A DNA stretch of 64,000 nucleotides from Penelope pileata (Eukaryota > Chordata > Aves > Galliformes > Cracidae). Below are positions 38,801 to 46,015 of the stretch, piece after piece; within the stretch, counting starts at the first letter, position 1; every line of letters starts with the position of its first letter. The DNA lies in the NCBI GenBank assembly GCA_013396635.1, contig WBMW01004112.1, forward strand, positions 518,285 through 582,284, in the 5' to 3' direction. The notes beneath the pieces are model-generated. The model did no database searches. It had not been told where the DNA came from and saw only the letters and a program-made list of their open reading frames with translations. The position numbers and the translations under genes were made by a program.

Positions 38801-41800
38801 TAGCAGTTAGAAAGGGAGAGCTGACCATTGTTCACTGAAGTTGACAGTTCATGAATTAGTACTTATATTAGCTTGATGAAAAAAAAAATTTTTACAATAG
38901 ATTGCTTTCTCATATTTATACTTTATCAGGGGGGGAAGGAGATGGATGAAGCCTTGGATCTCTTGTCTGATTCCTTGGGACAGAGAGAACCTGACCCTGA
39001 TGAGAACAAACCAGTTGTGGATAAAGTAAAGGTAACAAAAGATGTTCTGAAACTTTTGGTATCAGTGTTCAAGAGGCATTCAGATAATGCTTGAAATATG
39101 TACTCTAACTTTAGGGTAGCCCTGAAGTGGTCAGGCAGTTGGACAAGATGGTCTTCGAAGGTCCCTTCCGACTGAACTGTTCTGTTCTGTTCTGAATTTT
39201 GACATAAATGTTTTCTTTATGCTGGTCTCCTGCGCCCAGCCTGTATTTAACTTAGTGAATCGGTGCACCTGTTGAGAACTAGTGGTTTTAAAACTTTCAG
39301 GCATTAAACACACTTTGTTGTGAAACAGATATATGGGGGTTTTTCCAGTAGTTCTGAAATGTTACATTCAAAAACGTTGTCTTAATTTTTTTTTTCAATC
39401 AACACTGACTTTCAGTTTTCTTATGTTTCTAACTTTTGTCAAACTAATTTGACTAATTTTGCATTTGTCAAACTGTTAAATGATACACAACAGAGTACCT
39501 CCTACGTACTGAGTATGTGATTGCATATTAAAACCTTGGAGGAACAGCAAAAGAGATAAATATTGAAACTGTTAAAAATTAAATGCTTTCAGGAGAAGGC
39601 TAAATCTGAACACAGAGACAAACTTGGAGAAAGAGATGATACTATTCCACCTGACTACCTAAAACTTCTGGAGTCAGATGGCCAGGTAAGGAGAAAGTCT
39701 GTTGGTTTTTATTTTGCTACCTTACTGTAACACTAGGAATTCGTGCATATATGCCAGTCTTTCCTCTGTGGAAGTGCAGGAGAACAGTGAAGCAGGATAA
39801 GTGTGTGTGTGTGCTATATTTAAGTGTTAAGGTTCAACATGTACATATTCTACACTTATGAGAAGCTGTCTGTATCCTTTCATGCATTTGATTAAAGAAA
39901 AAAAAAAAAAGAAACCAATCCTAACTAAGGTTGTGTTTTGTAGGTAGTCTGAACAAATAATTCACTTTCAACCAGCCAAGAACAATCAACATAATGGAGT
40001 TTTAGTAATACAGGTTTCAGTTATATTGGCTCATTTTCTTAGGTGTTCCAGAATCAAGATCAAGAAACTATTTTTCCAGTAGACTGCACAGATGTAAAGA
40101 TGAAGTTACAGATATAGTCAAAGTAACAGATAATGAAAATACATTGTGAACTGACTTTGAATGTACATCATGAGTAATAACGAAGTCAGGTCAGAATGAT
40201 TCAAATTTCATGATAATCTGAAGACTCCCTATGTAGTTTGTAAGCATGTGTTGGATCATAAAACTAATCTTACCAGTTCAATATGAAGATGTAATCTTTA
40301 TTCCTTCAAAGGGTAAACCTGTAAAGCCAACTCCAAAAGACGCTTTGAAAAGCAAAGAACAAAAGGTAAAATTTGTTACATTTTTGTTCTGTGTCTGTTT
40401 GCTGTGTGCTCTGATTTTTTTTTTTTCTTTTTGATTTTTTTGGAAGTAATATCAGGTGGAGACTTGAGGTCTGATTTATTGCCAGTTGTCTTAAATGCAA
40501 CTGAATGCAGAAGGTAATAGTAACAGTGAACAGCAAAACTTTTCTTAAGAATAACTATTATAAATGCACAACTATGCTAGTAATGCTAGGGCCTAGTATT
40601 CAAAGATATTGTATAGTTTGGAAACCTCAGACAGACATGTCTGTTCTGTAGAGCTAAGATATATATATGTGTATATAATGTTTCAGCCTGAAACATTAAT
40701 TTGGCTGTCAGGAATTGGTACATTTTGACTTCAGAATTAACATTCTTGCAGAAGCCTACAGATGACTCTGCAGCTATCGATGCGCTATCAGGTGACTTTG
40801 ATGCTAGTGCAAAGGCCCCTGCCACACCGCAGCGCTCAAAGGTAGGACATTTTCTACTAATAACTTGCAAAATAAACAACTTTTCACTACTCTGTAAAAG
40901 TTCTTTTCTTTGCCATAGCTCAGTTTAGGTTTAGAAGTATCCTCTTTGAAATGTGCTTTCAAGATGTAATGATTCTTACTACAATAAGGAAAGTTTGATG
41001 CATCTTTGTGTTCACTAAGTATTTGAAAAAAGGGAGTTTTATAGTGTTGGGGATCTTTTAGAGAAGTAAGATAAGCTTAGATAAGTGATTTAAGCAGAGA
41101 ATTCTGATAATAGGTTTTGTACAGATTTGAGTGTCACAGAAGTGTAGAGTGGCAGAGAAATCTTTGTTTAATGATTTATACAGTACCTAGCAATAGTTGT
41201 AGGCTGGAAGTCATAGGGAATCATAAAATCGTAGAATGGCTTGGGTTGGAAGGGACCTTAACAGTCATTTAGTTGAGAAATGGTTCAAGAAGGTCTTCAT
41301 AGAAGCACTAGGATTAGAAAAGAGTTTTAGGTATATTAGGGAAAATAGTAGCCTTGGCAAGAAGGATGAAGAAAGAATACATTGAAGAGGTTTTGTAATG
41401 AGAAAAGTAGTATTTGTCATAGAATTGTCTTAAACACAGCTGACAGACACCTGCCACACTTTTCCCAGAGAAGTGCTGCAAGAGTGAGTCTGCATGAAGT
41501 GAAGTGGTATTATAGTTAGATGTGTGAGAAAGGATGGTTGTACTGGAAAAGAGTATGAAGAACGGGACTGGAATTTGATCCACATTTGAGAAGAAGCAGC
41601 AGTCTGAGACTTGTTTTCTGCTTGCTGTAACTCATCCTTAACCTGGCATTTGCTATCTTGAGCTTGTACAGAGGGACATGTATGGCTTTGAGACATCCAC
41701 TGTGGCTTTTGTCAATGGGATGGAACCTACAGTTGACTAATAAGGCTCCTTGGTAGAGGGGCGCTTTGGGGCAGTTGGCGAGACATTGGAGCTAAAATCC

Positions 41801-44800
41801 TTGACTCCTTTTGTTTTCTACAGGAGCTCAAACCGTAATTAAGAAACAGTAACCACCCCTTTTTAGCTATTTACTCTCTTACCCTCTATGTGATATTCTG
41901 TCATAGGCCCTGATCCCTCATTTCCAGGCAGAGGGAATGGTGAATGTTTTTTGAATGTTTTCAAATGGGCTAGTTTTGTTTAACTGTTAATTTCTATCAG
42001 TGACCTGGAGGAGGAGATCAAAAGCACTCACAAAGTTTGCAAAGTTAGACAGGATGGTTGATGGGCTTGAGGGTTGGAAGGCTTTGCAGAGGGTCTGCAT
42101 GGGCTGGACTGATGAGCCAAGTCCAGCCACGTGCCACTGAACACTGCATGCTGGGTGCTGCGTTTGGGTCATAGAAACCCGATGCAGTGGTATAGGCTTG
42201 GAGAAGACTGGCTGGAAAGCTGCCCAGCAGTAAAAGGAACTGGGGTGCTGAATGACAGCCAGTTGAATGTGAGCCCGCAGTGTGCTCAGTTGGCCAGGGA
42301 AGCCAATGGCATCCTGGGCTGCAACAGAAACAGCATGGCTGGCAGGACTAGGGAAGTGGCAGTCCCCTTGGACACGGTACAGGTGAACCTACATCTGGAA
42401 TATCATGTTTAGCTTTGGGCCTCTCACAACAATAAAGATCTTGTGTTGCTCAAATGTGTGCAGAGAAGAGCAACAAAGCTGGTGAAGGTAGCAGAAAACA
42501 ACATATGGGGAGATGTTAAGGGAAAAGGGGTTGTTTAGTCTGGAGGAGACTGAAGGGAGACCTCATTGCTCTTTCCAACCATCTGCAAGGAGGTTGCAGT
42601 GAGTAGGATGTCGGTCTCTTTTCCCGGGTGATGAGTAATAGGATGCAAGAAAACAGTCTCAGGTTGTGCCAGGGGAGGTTTTGTTTGGCTATTAGAATTT
42701 TTTCATGGAAAGTGTGGTCAAGCATTCTAGTGGGCTGCCCAGGGCAGTGGTAGAGTCCCCCTGGAAGGGGGTGATGTGTGGACATGGCACTGAGGGACAA
42801 GATTTAATGGTTGAACTCAGTAGTTTCAGGTTGATGGTTGGACTTGGTGATCTTGATGGTCTTTTCCAACCTAGATGATTCTGTGATTTCAAGAGATGTT
42901 TTATTTGGCGATAAACTTTGGAGCTAAATCTTTTGCTGCAACATTATTGCTAAATACAGAATCTGCCCAAATAAACCAGCCTTTTTATCTTTGTGTGCTT
43001 TCTTGCACCCTAGTTTTCCCACTGGTAAACAAAGCTCCAAGTCCAGCTTGCTGTAGATTAAGGACAGTAGTTGTATACATGCATCTTTAATCTATAAGTT
43101 TAATCTATAATGTGTTATGAGAGGTGTCCAAGTAGGAGCCATCAGTTCTCTAATCCCTTTGTAACTGTAATTTTGTTTTTTCTTTGGAGTGTAGGACAAA
43201 AGTGGAAAGGAAACCATCACCACTAAACCAGCCTCAAAGGATGAAAGAAAACCCAAGGATCCCAAAACGGTAGAAATACATTGCAATATGGACAGTCAAT
43301 TAATATACATTATAATCATGAGAGATGAGCAGCAGCAATTTGGATTCATATTACACGATCCTACTTTGGGGGGAAATTTTGCGGCAAAATGCTAACGTCT
43401 GCTCTGGAAATTTTCTTTATAAGTGATAGGATTTTGGTGTCTTTTGTGCAATTGCTCTGTATTCGTTTTGTGTAGCAGCAGAACTGTCTCAGAGTTTTCA
43501 ATGTAAAAGTGTGAGGGCTTTAACTCTAGAAGGGTGTGTTTATTTAAGGACTGGATCGCTGTGATTTCTGATGACTATCTGTCACTGTGTTATTTTGAAT
43601 TTTAGCTTAGTTCAGTTTCTTACTATCTCTTGCTTTTCTGGCTCTCTAGGCAAAGGGACAGTCCTCCAGCAGCAAATCTGAGAAGCAGAAAAAGAGCTAA
43701 ACGTTAACGTTAGTAGGTGAGATTTCTTATCTATTCTCTAAGCTACTGTAAAGACATCTCACACTAGTGTTATTAAAGCTGTGTAACAGTTTTACCTAAA
43801 AGATGTGGTAAGGGACATTTAGAGAAACATGTGGAATAACTTTGAACTTCAGTGGAGAATCCTGTGCACAAAAGGCTGTACTACTTTTTTTATCCTTTGT
43901 CCCTACACTTGGTACAAAATTACTTCCTGTAGCTAAAAATTCAGCTACAGGAAGTTACATGGATTTAAATCTTTGTATCTTTAAGTATTTCAAAACATTG
44001 CATACTGATTCCATAGTAAGACCTTTTACATGGAATTTACATAGACCAAGCATATATTGTCTGGTTATTAGCTTATGTCACCAGGCAGAAAAAAATAAAC
44101 AAAAAAACCTCCACACATCTAAACTGAAAGGTTCAGCAGGTTTCACTGTTCAGCATTATGTTCTTGGCTTTACTGGCACAAATACAGCCTTGTTCTGTGC
44201 ACAGGTTCCACTGCCACTGTGTACTTCATTGTGTTTAGCTCCATCACACCCATAATGTAAGTAATTGGAGTCTCTCATCATCGGTTCATGAACGTGTTCA
44301 TGTTTCATCACCGTGATGCTTGACAGAAGTGCTCTAGGCTGGAAGGTTTCATGGGGTGTGGAGGAGAGAGAGAAAGGTGCATCCAGAGGGTGGCTTTGTC
44401 CACCTGAGTACCGGTCAGGAGGGTCCTAATTCCTGCCTTCTGAATCGCCTTTAGAGGAGCTGCTCTCCTATGTCTGGAGAGGCAGTTTTGACATCATTAA
44501 AAGAGATGGAGCTAAATCCTCTCTGAAGATTCAGCAACTGACTTCAGATGGGGAATAAAAAGATGTGTCATTGCTCCATATCTGCAGTGAGCTGCTACAC
44601 TTACTGCAGTGTCACTTTTGAAAAAATACCTCATTTCTTTTGGTATTTCTTCTTCTTGGGTTTCTTTATGTCACTAGATATTTTGCAACATTTTTTTTAA
44701 AAGTTAACATTCTTATCTTTAACCTTTTTTTATTTTTTTTTCCCTCAGGATCTTGGCACATGATGTGAAAAGTCTTCTTTTTATTGGGGATAATTATTGC

Positions 44801-46015
44801 TGAAGAGCAAAAGCTGGTGCAAAAAGCATGTAGCTATTCTAGGTGTTTTTTGTACTGTGGTATTTCCTGGACTTTTTTCATATTTTCTTTTTTTCTAGTA
44901 GTAGTTTTTTCGAGACTTTCATTTTATTGTACTGATATACTTCGATTTTTTTGTAATTTTCTTGAGTTCTCAGAGGAAAAGAATGCTTTATATTTGTAAG
45001 AAATATATTTCAGAAATTAATAGCAATGCCAAAAAGAAAATGCAAACTTTTGCACATAATCTCCACATAGTGCCTGTAAATCTCAGAAGAGTTTGCATGT
45101 GCTAGCATTTTTAATGTTGCAGAGAGTGTATTAAGCATTCTGGAATATAATGAGCTTTAGTTATCAGCAGTGCACCTCAGCCTGGCTATGCACAGTCTTT
45201 CCTAAAGTCAGTTCTTGGTAAGAAACCATGGGTAGGCTGTGGATATCTAAAGAATGAGAAACTGGTGATTTACTGCTTCATCAGGCATGATAAAGCAGGT
45301 ATTTTTTGATGTCTTAGCTGCAGCTAAAACTATAGCAAAATCACACCTGATAAGCCAGACTTTTTTTTTTTTTTTTAATTCCAATTGCATCTCTACTGCT
45401 CTCATAATTTCAGGAGTCTCCTGGACTGAAAAAAAGTAAAAAAAAATAAAACCACTGTGTACCACTGACACCATTACAATCACAGAAGAGGAAAAAAAGA
45501 AGGTGCATAAGCTTCAGCAGAGATTTAAGAGAAATTGAGGTTGATGGACGTTTTGGGGTTTTTTTCTTTTTCACTGTTTCTAGTCCTTGCTTCTGTTCCT
45601 CACACTCCAGAAGGGAATGCAGAAGTAGAACAAAAATTAATGTCGCAAGGAACAATGTTATTTTCACCTGGTCTTTGAGGTAACAGGCAAAAGCAGGCAC
45701 CCTCTCATACGTCTGCTACAGGTAGAGCTTTTGGGACCCAGGCGTTCCAAGTTCTTCCGTTTATTTTCCTCTGTCTTCCTAACTTGCAGAACATCTTTTT
45801 GCACATCCTTATGCATGTACTGCTTAACCATTAGCTTACAGAGGAAGGTCATACAAGGGTAAATATTTGCAATGATTCCATTATCTGATTCTGGTATGAA
45901 GTGTGGCAGACAGAGGTGGCCTTGAGATTAAGTTGGAAGATAATCAGAATTTTGACTGTACTTAGCAGTCTGTACTGAGAACCTGTGTCACACTAATAAA
46001 GTTTCTAAGAATGCA
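2766..46015 (+). CDS. CAST: Calpastatin gene, 5' end outside the window
   Basis: Calpastatin is the specific cytosolic protein inhibitor of calpains 1 and 2. It is intrinsically disordered and folds onto calcium-loaded calpain. I joined 27 coding exons (2766-2837, then 18521-18580 through 43650-43700) into 740 codons ending in TAA at 43698-43700, followed by a spliced 3' UTR exon. All junctions are GT-AG and phase 0. An L region of about 154 residues precedes four repeats, each with subdomain A (ALDxLxDxLG type), B (GxRxDTIPPxYR) and C (DALSxDF). The length matches mammalian forms (about 700-750 aa). The first visible exon starts in phase 0 after an acceptor, so the usual start codon lies to the left. 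Two candidate extra exons are listed separately. The gene runs convergently towards ERAP1, as in mammals. Identification is by domain pattern read directly. The exact isoform set is inferred. Confidence 0.96.
3740..4113 (+). mobile_element. CR1 LINE 3' fragment
   Basis: gggttgttcagcctggagaa starts a typical CR1 3' region. It continues through ctagagagctgtgggtgcc and ends cactgattctctgat. It lies in the CAST intron after the 2766 exon. Confidence 0.9.
6790..6854 (+). mobile_element. CR1 3'-tail scrap
   Basis: gggatcccttccaacccggg followed by cattctgtgattctat is the last 60 or so bases of a CR1 element. Confidence 0.75.
7740..8181 (+). mobile_element. CR1 LINE 3' fragment
   Basis: gagggtccagaggagggcca, ttcggcctggagat, ctgcccagagagctgtggat and the tail gattttatgattctatgg are CR1 landmarks in order. 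Confidence 0.9.
8400..8727. promoter_or_regulatory. GC/CpG-rich intronic block
   Basis: This block inside the first long CAST intron is far richer in G+C and CpG than its surroundings (ccgctcccgctcccgcagcg and more). A donor-like caa|gtaagc sits at 8728, but the reading frame before it has a stop in the CAST phase. It may be a secondary promoter or noncoding first exon, or simply an isolated CpG-rich patch. Confidence 0.3.
10936..10938. other. Assembly gap
   Basis: Three n characters inside a poly-T run, probably an unresolved homopolymer length. Confidence 0.95.
15780..16400. promoter_or_regulatory. GC-rich block upstream of candidate CAST exon
   Basis: CpG and G+C rise here (ccccgccgcgctgaagc at about 16185), followed by gttgctaggcagc at 16241-16253, an RFX X-box-like inverted half-site pair. 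It lies 0.5-1.1 kb before the 16858-16983 candidate exon and could be its promoter. This is inference from composition and position only. Confidence 0.35.
16858..16983 (+). CDS. CAST: Candidate alternative CAST exon (internal or alternative first)
   Basis: A stretch open in the CAST frame ends at donor accaccag|gtgagg. Reading back, an in-frame ATG at 16957 gives nine codons (MAFPDDNHQ) that splice in phase 0 to the 18521 exon. An acceptor-like tatcattcag at 16848-16857 would instead make a 126-nt internal exon of 42 codons with Ser/Lys/Asp-rich, calpastatin-like content. GC-rich DNA lies 0.5-1.2 kb upstream. Mammalian CAST uses a downstream first exon (exon 1u, type III) at a comparable place, so an alternative start is plausible. 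No transcript evidence is available here. Confidence 0.5.
18521..18580 (+). CDS. CAST: CAST L-region exon
   Basis: Acceptor cctctcag and donor gcaaag|gtatga frame 60 nt, 20 codons (starts KQSPSADASKP, ends KPSEAK). It is Lys/Ser/Pro-rich disordered sequence. The long pyrimidine tract and phase 0 at both ends agree with the rest of the gene. Confidence 0.88.
22124..22570 (-). mobile_element. Mariner-like DNA transposon relic
   Basis: The + strand begins gggttgctctggaagtaatg, the end of a mariner-type element common in galliform genomes. On the - strand a broken transposase N-terminus is readable (VKQRCETEFLHSGKK, GDQTGDVSTVRRW), typical of the helix-turn-helix region. Only one end is visible and the copy is cut off near 22570 where CR1 sequence starts. 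The family name (Galluhop type) is from memory. Confidence 0.7.
22317..22350. repeat. 15-bp tandem duplication inside mariner relic
   Basis: ggtgaccactgttgc occurs twice in direct succession, followed by a third diverged copy (agtggccactgctga). It is read as TVVTATVVT in the transposase frame and is probably replication slippage. Confidence 0.75.
22572..22800 (-). mobile_element. CR1 LINE ORF2 fragment
   Basis: The - strand reads DSGIECTLSKFADDTKLRGA (reverse-transcriptase FADD box) and downstream sequence, as in the copy at 1-620 but of a different subfamily. It abuts the mariner relic directly. Confidence 0.75.
23233..23283 (+). CDS. CAST: CAST L-region exon
   Basis: Acceptor acatttcag and donor gccaag|gtaagt frame 51 nt, 17 codons (STPTTQTEPGKTTQSAK). 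It is a short, low-complexity, symmetric exon of the L domain. In mammals this region is heavily alternatively spliced. Confidence 0.88.
24287..24313. repeat. Poly-T run
   Basis: About 27 consecutive T. It lies in the CAST intron between the 23233 and 24563 exons. Confidence 0.9.
24563..24619 (+). CDS. CAST: CAST L-region exon
   Basis: Acceptor tgtgacag and donor agtggt|gtaagt frame 57 nt, 19 codons (begins PTNSQNNQPSEEK, ends ESSG). A second GT two bases earlier (24618) would break the frame, so the gtaagt site at 24620 is preferred. Confidence 0.87.
24729..24842 (+). CDS. CAST: CAST L-region exon with two possible in-frame donors
   Basis: The exon starts after acatacag-type acceptor ccatacag (AKSPITPVITASK) and stays open for 38 codons to donor acacag|gtatag. 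An internal donor ggaaag|gtaact after 24785 would shorten it to exactly 57 nt, 19 codons. Both forms keep phase 0. The extra 19 residues (VTTSQAEQPSQ...) look like calpastatin L sequence, so I chose the longer form. Confidence 0.85.
24843..26224 (+). other. CAST: CAST intron, nothing recognised
   Basis: 1.4 kb of ordinary AT-rich intron. No repeat or extra exon is supported. Confidence 0.6.
26225..26332 (+). CDS. CAST: CAST L-region exon, Ala/Gly-rich
   Basis: Acceptor tttctccag and donor actgag|gttggt frame 108 nt, 36 codons. It opens PKSEKSSIAGG, passes through a hydrophobic Ala/Gly/Val stretch and ends AADKPNTE. It occupies the place of the short Ala/Gly/Ile-containing segment of mammalian L domains (GGESVAGITA type). 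The donor is weaker than most in this gene. Confidence 0.83.
26760..26861 (+). CDS. CAST: CAST domain I subdomain A
   Basis: It is framed by acceptor tttttcag and donor gttacg|gtattt: 102 nt, 34 codons. It contains MDESALDSLIDTLGGPEED and ends YTGPEVT, matching the amphipathic helix that docks on the large-subunit penta-EF-hand domain of calpain. This is the first of four 102-nt A exons. Confidence 0.95.
27597..27677 (+). CDS. CAST: CAST domain I subdomain B (core inhibitory)
   Basis: Acceptor ttttcaaag and donor ttgaag|gttagt frame 81 nt, 27 codons. YLEEMGKREGSLPPEYVKLL corresponds to the active-site-blocking segment GKREVTIPPKYRELL of mammals. The usual TIPP is SLPP here and the Arg after Tyr is Val, so it is a divergent B segment. 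Confidence 0.94.
27770..27823 (+). CDS. CAST: CAST domain I, exon following B
   Basis: Acceptor tcctgtag and donor tctgaa|gtaaga frame 54 nt, 18 codons (SKGNGKDGVPAKADERSE). It is a polar linker between subdomains B and C, equal in length to its domain IV counterpart. Confidence 0.88.
28391..28483 (+). CDS. CAST: CAST domain I subdomain C
   Basis: Acceptor ttattcag and donor acagag|gtattg frame 93 nt, 31 codons. MTDDEVADALSSDFTCS is the canonical C helix that binds the penta-EF-hand of the small calpain subunit. The conserved DALSSDFTC is intact. Confidence 0.95.
28642..28737 (+). CDS. CAST: CAST linker between domains I and II
   Basis: Acceptor actttaaag and donor gaagag|gtataa frame 96 nt, 32 codons (begins KQSKEGETIQAQ, ends KEKKIKSEE). 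It is charged, disordered linker corresponding to the mammalian APPQEKKRKVEK segment. Confidence 0.9.
29294..29395 (+). CDS. CAST: CAST domain II subdomain A
   Basis: Acceptor aatacag and donor tcagag|gtatag frame 102 nt, 34 codons. DAMEALMATIGGPEPEPEPE replaces the usual ALxxLSxSLG helix end with a Pro-Glu repeat. Length and position still mark it as the A exon of domain II. Confidence 0.92.
29890..30235 (+). mobile_element. CR1 LINE 3' fragment
   Basis: Recognised from agacaaggggaaatggttt-type sequence, gttgcccagagaggtggtgg, ctgagcaacctgatctagct and tttaaaggtctcttccaact. It is less diverged than most copies here and has a reading frame on + with no biological meaning. It lies in the intron just before the domain II B exon (30360). 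Confidence 0.9.
30360..30443 (+). CDS. CAST: CAST domain II subdomain B
   Basis: Acceptor ttttttcag and donor gagttg|gtaagt frame 84 nt, 28 codons ([20 protein letters not shown] then EYRLTPEL). The full inhibitory consensus [12 protein letters not shown] is present. Confidence 0.96.
31387..31434 (+). CDS. CAST: CAST domain II KDGKP exon
   Basis: Acceptor acttttag and donor cctaag|gttaga frame 48 nt, 16 codons (DKDGKPVLLKPEEKPK). It is near-identical to the domain III copy at 36822 and to mammalian DKDGKPLLPEPEEKPK. Confidence 0.94.
32393..32455 (+). CDS. CAST: Candidate additional CAST exon in domain II
   Basis: A strong acceptor (cctcttgtttcccag) is followed by 63 nt open in phase 0 (21 codons, GAQVKTRPGKKPPKEE then NELKE) and a donor-like gag|gttggt. 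This is the same donor hexamer as the accepted 26225 exon. It would insert between the KDGKP exon and subdomain C. Composition, size divisible by three and phase fit CAST. It is not in the mammalian isoforms I know, so it may be bird-specific, alternative or a chance pseudo-exon in purine-rich intron. Confidence 0.35.
33907..34011 (+). CDS. CAST: CAST domain II subdomain C
   Basis: Acceptor ttatgcag and donor tccaaa|gtaagt frame 105 nt, 35 codons. PLSESDLVDEFSKDF matches mammalian RSESELIDELSEDF. A Pro-rich tail follows (HPAPPAVQSKPSKP). Confidence 0.95.
34305..34406 (+). CDS. CAST: CAST linker between domains II and III
   Basis: Acceptor tgtttcag and donor tcttca|gtgagt frame 102 nt, 34 codons (begins KPSAPVSAETTKDE, ends SAPASVSS). 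It is Ser/Ala/Pro-rich linker corresponding to the mammalian SxCSIQSAPPEPA region. Confidence 0.9.
34847..34948 (+). CDS. CAST: CAST domain III subdomain A
   Basis: Acceptor cttgcag and donor gttaag|gtagat frame 102 nt, 34 codons. ADEALEALSSSLGKREPDPE is followed by a KPVVDKVK end. It is a good match to the A helix and its DPEDGKPVMDKVK tail in mammals. Confidence 0.96.
35973..36056 (+). CDS. CAST: CAST domain III subdomain B
   Basis: Acceptor ccttcaaag and donor gcaaaa|gtaacc frame 84 nt, 28 codons (EKTKQEERKKLGEDEE then TIPPEYRLTDAK). The core TIPPEYR is intact. Length is identical to the domain II B exon. Confidence 0.96.
36405..36431. repeat. Perfect 11-bp inverted repeat
   Basis: gcaactcattt and aaatgagttgc flank the 5-base loop tgcat in a CAST domain III intron. 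The stem is perfect and could form a hairpin. Confidence 0.8.
36822..36869 (+). CDS. CAST: CAST domain III KDGKP exon
   Basis: Acceptor cttttgtag and donor tttcag|gtaaag frame 48 nt, 16 codons (DKDGKPLLLKPEEKFQ). It is the paralogous copy of the 31387 exon and differs at only three residues. Confidence 0.94.
37014..37109 (+). CDS. CAST: CAST domain III subdomain C, divergent
   Basis: Acceptor caatgatag and donor aataaa|gtgagt frame 96 nt, 32 codons. PMSENDLLEGLTKGFSCSP lies where mammals have MSEDFLLDALSEDFSG. The acidic Asp residues and the Ala-Leu-Ser core are altered (DALSEDF to EGLTKGF), so binding to the small calpain subunit may be weakened. Confidence 0.92.
37666..37764 (+). CDS. CAST: CAST linker between domains III and IV
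   Basis: Acceptor tgtttcag and donor acatca|gtaagc frame 99 nt, 33 codons (begins KTKEDKKPADTSDV, ends SPASTS). It is Ser/Ala-rich linker with an Ile/Ser/Ala segment like mammalian AAAISEVVSQTPAST. Confidence 0.9.
38930..39031 (+). CDS. CAST: CAST domain IV subdomain A
   Basis: Acceptor ttatcag and donor gtaaag|gtaaca frame 102 nt, 34 codons. [20 protein letters not shown] plus ENKPVVDKVK is nearly the mammalian [20 protein letters not shown]. A CR1 tail lies only about 80 nt downstream in the intron. Confidence 0.97.
39113..39195 (+). mobile_element. CR1 3' tail with (TTCTG)n end
   Basis: aagatggtcttcgaaggtcc followed by cttccgactgaactg and repeats of ttctg. It is a short 3' end of CR1 just after the domain IV A exon. 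Confidence 0.7.
39593..39685 (+). CDS. CAST: CAST domain IV subdomain B
   Basis: Acceptor gctttcag and donor ggccag|gtaagg frame 93 nt, 31 codons. [20 protein letters not shown] is followed by LESDGQ. It is the best-conserved inhibitory loop in the gene. Mammals have [22 protein letters not shown]. Confidence 0.97.
40312..40365 (+). CDS. CAST: CAST domain IV linker exon
   Basis: Acceptor ccttcaaag and donor caaaag|gtaaaa frame 54 nt, 18 codons (GKPVKPTPKDALKSKEQK). It matches mammalian DKPVKPPTKKSEDSKK in place and composition. Confidence 0.92.
40752..40841 (+). CDS. CAST: CAST domain IV subdomain C
   Basis: Acceptor ttcttgcag and donor tcaaag|gtagga frame 90 nt, 30 codons. KPTDDSAAIDALSGDFDAS matches the mammalian QDPIDALSGDLDSCPS helix. 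Confidence 0.96.
41217..41275 (-). mobile_element. CR1 3'-tail scrap, reverse orientation
   Basis: gaatcataaaatcgtagaat then ggcttgggttggaagggacc is the reverse complement of a CR1 3' end. Confidence 0.8.
41985..42893 (+). mobile_element. CR1 LINE, about 0.9 kb, ORF2 end plus 3' UTR
   Basis: The largest CR1 copy in the window. It starts in decayed reverse-transcriptase sequence (atcagtgacctggaggagga), passes gtgtgctcagttggccaggg and atcctgggctgcaacagaaa, and ends ttttccaacctagatgattc tgtg. Multiple stops and frameshifts are present. It fills the intron between the domain IV C exon and the tail exon. Confidence 0.9.
43195..43269 (+). CDS. CAST: CAST C-terminal tail exon
   Basis: Acceptor gagtgtag and donor aaaacg|gtagaa frame 75 nt, 25 codons (begins DKSGKETITTKPASK, ends KPKDPKT). 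It is a Lys/Thr/Ser-rich tail. A roughly 0.9 kb CR1 copy fills much of the preceding intron. Confidence 0.9.
43650..43700 (+). CDS. CAST: CAST last coding exon with stop
   Basis: Acceptor gctctctag opens AKGQSSSSKSEKQKKS and then TAA at 43698-43700. A donor tagtag|gtgaga follows 16 nt after the stop, so the exon probably runs to 43716 and splices to a 3' UTR exon. That is too close to the stop to trigger nonsense-mediated decay by the usual 50-nt rule. Confidence 0.9.
   Translation, partial: AKGQSSSSKSEKQKKS
43717..44748 (+). other. CAST: CAST intron within the 3' UTR
   Basis: 1.0 kb between the stop-codon exon and the 3' UTR exon. It contains the 13-bp inverted repeat at 43922-43955. No coding sequence is supported. 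Confidence 0.6.
43922..43955. repeat. Perfect 13-bp inverted repeat
   Basis: acttcctgtagct and agctacaggaagt flank an 8-base loop (aaaaattc). Each arm carries an ETS-type GGAA core. It lies 222 nt after the CAST stop codon, in the intron. Confidence 0.85.
44749..46015 (+). other. CAST: CAST 3' UTR exon
   Basis: A T-rich tract ending tttccctcag gives a strong acceptor at 44748. The sequence after it is AT-rich with no continued reading frame. A clear AATAAA lies at 45995-46000 with a tgtctgtaactttt-type downstream element, so cleavage is expected near 46015-46020. An earlier aaaataaaac at about 45442 could serve a shorter form. Ends are inferred. Confidence 0.7.
45995..46000 (+). terminator. 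CAST polyadenylation signal
   Basis: AATAAA in the context cactaataaagtttc, followed after about 20 nt by TG/T-rich DNA. It is the best-formed + strand signal after the CAST stop codon. Confidence 0.65.

Larger units (their letters stand above)
34949..38929 (+). other. CAST: CAST domain III introns
   Basis: Introns between the exons at 34847, 35973, 36822, 37014, 37666 and 38930. They contain poly-A at 37926-37940 and the hairpin at 36405. Nothing else is recognised. Confidence 0.5.
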
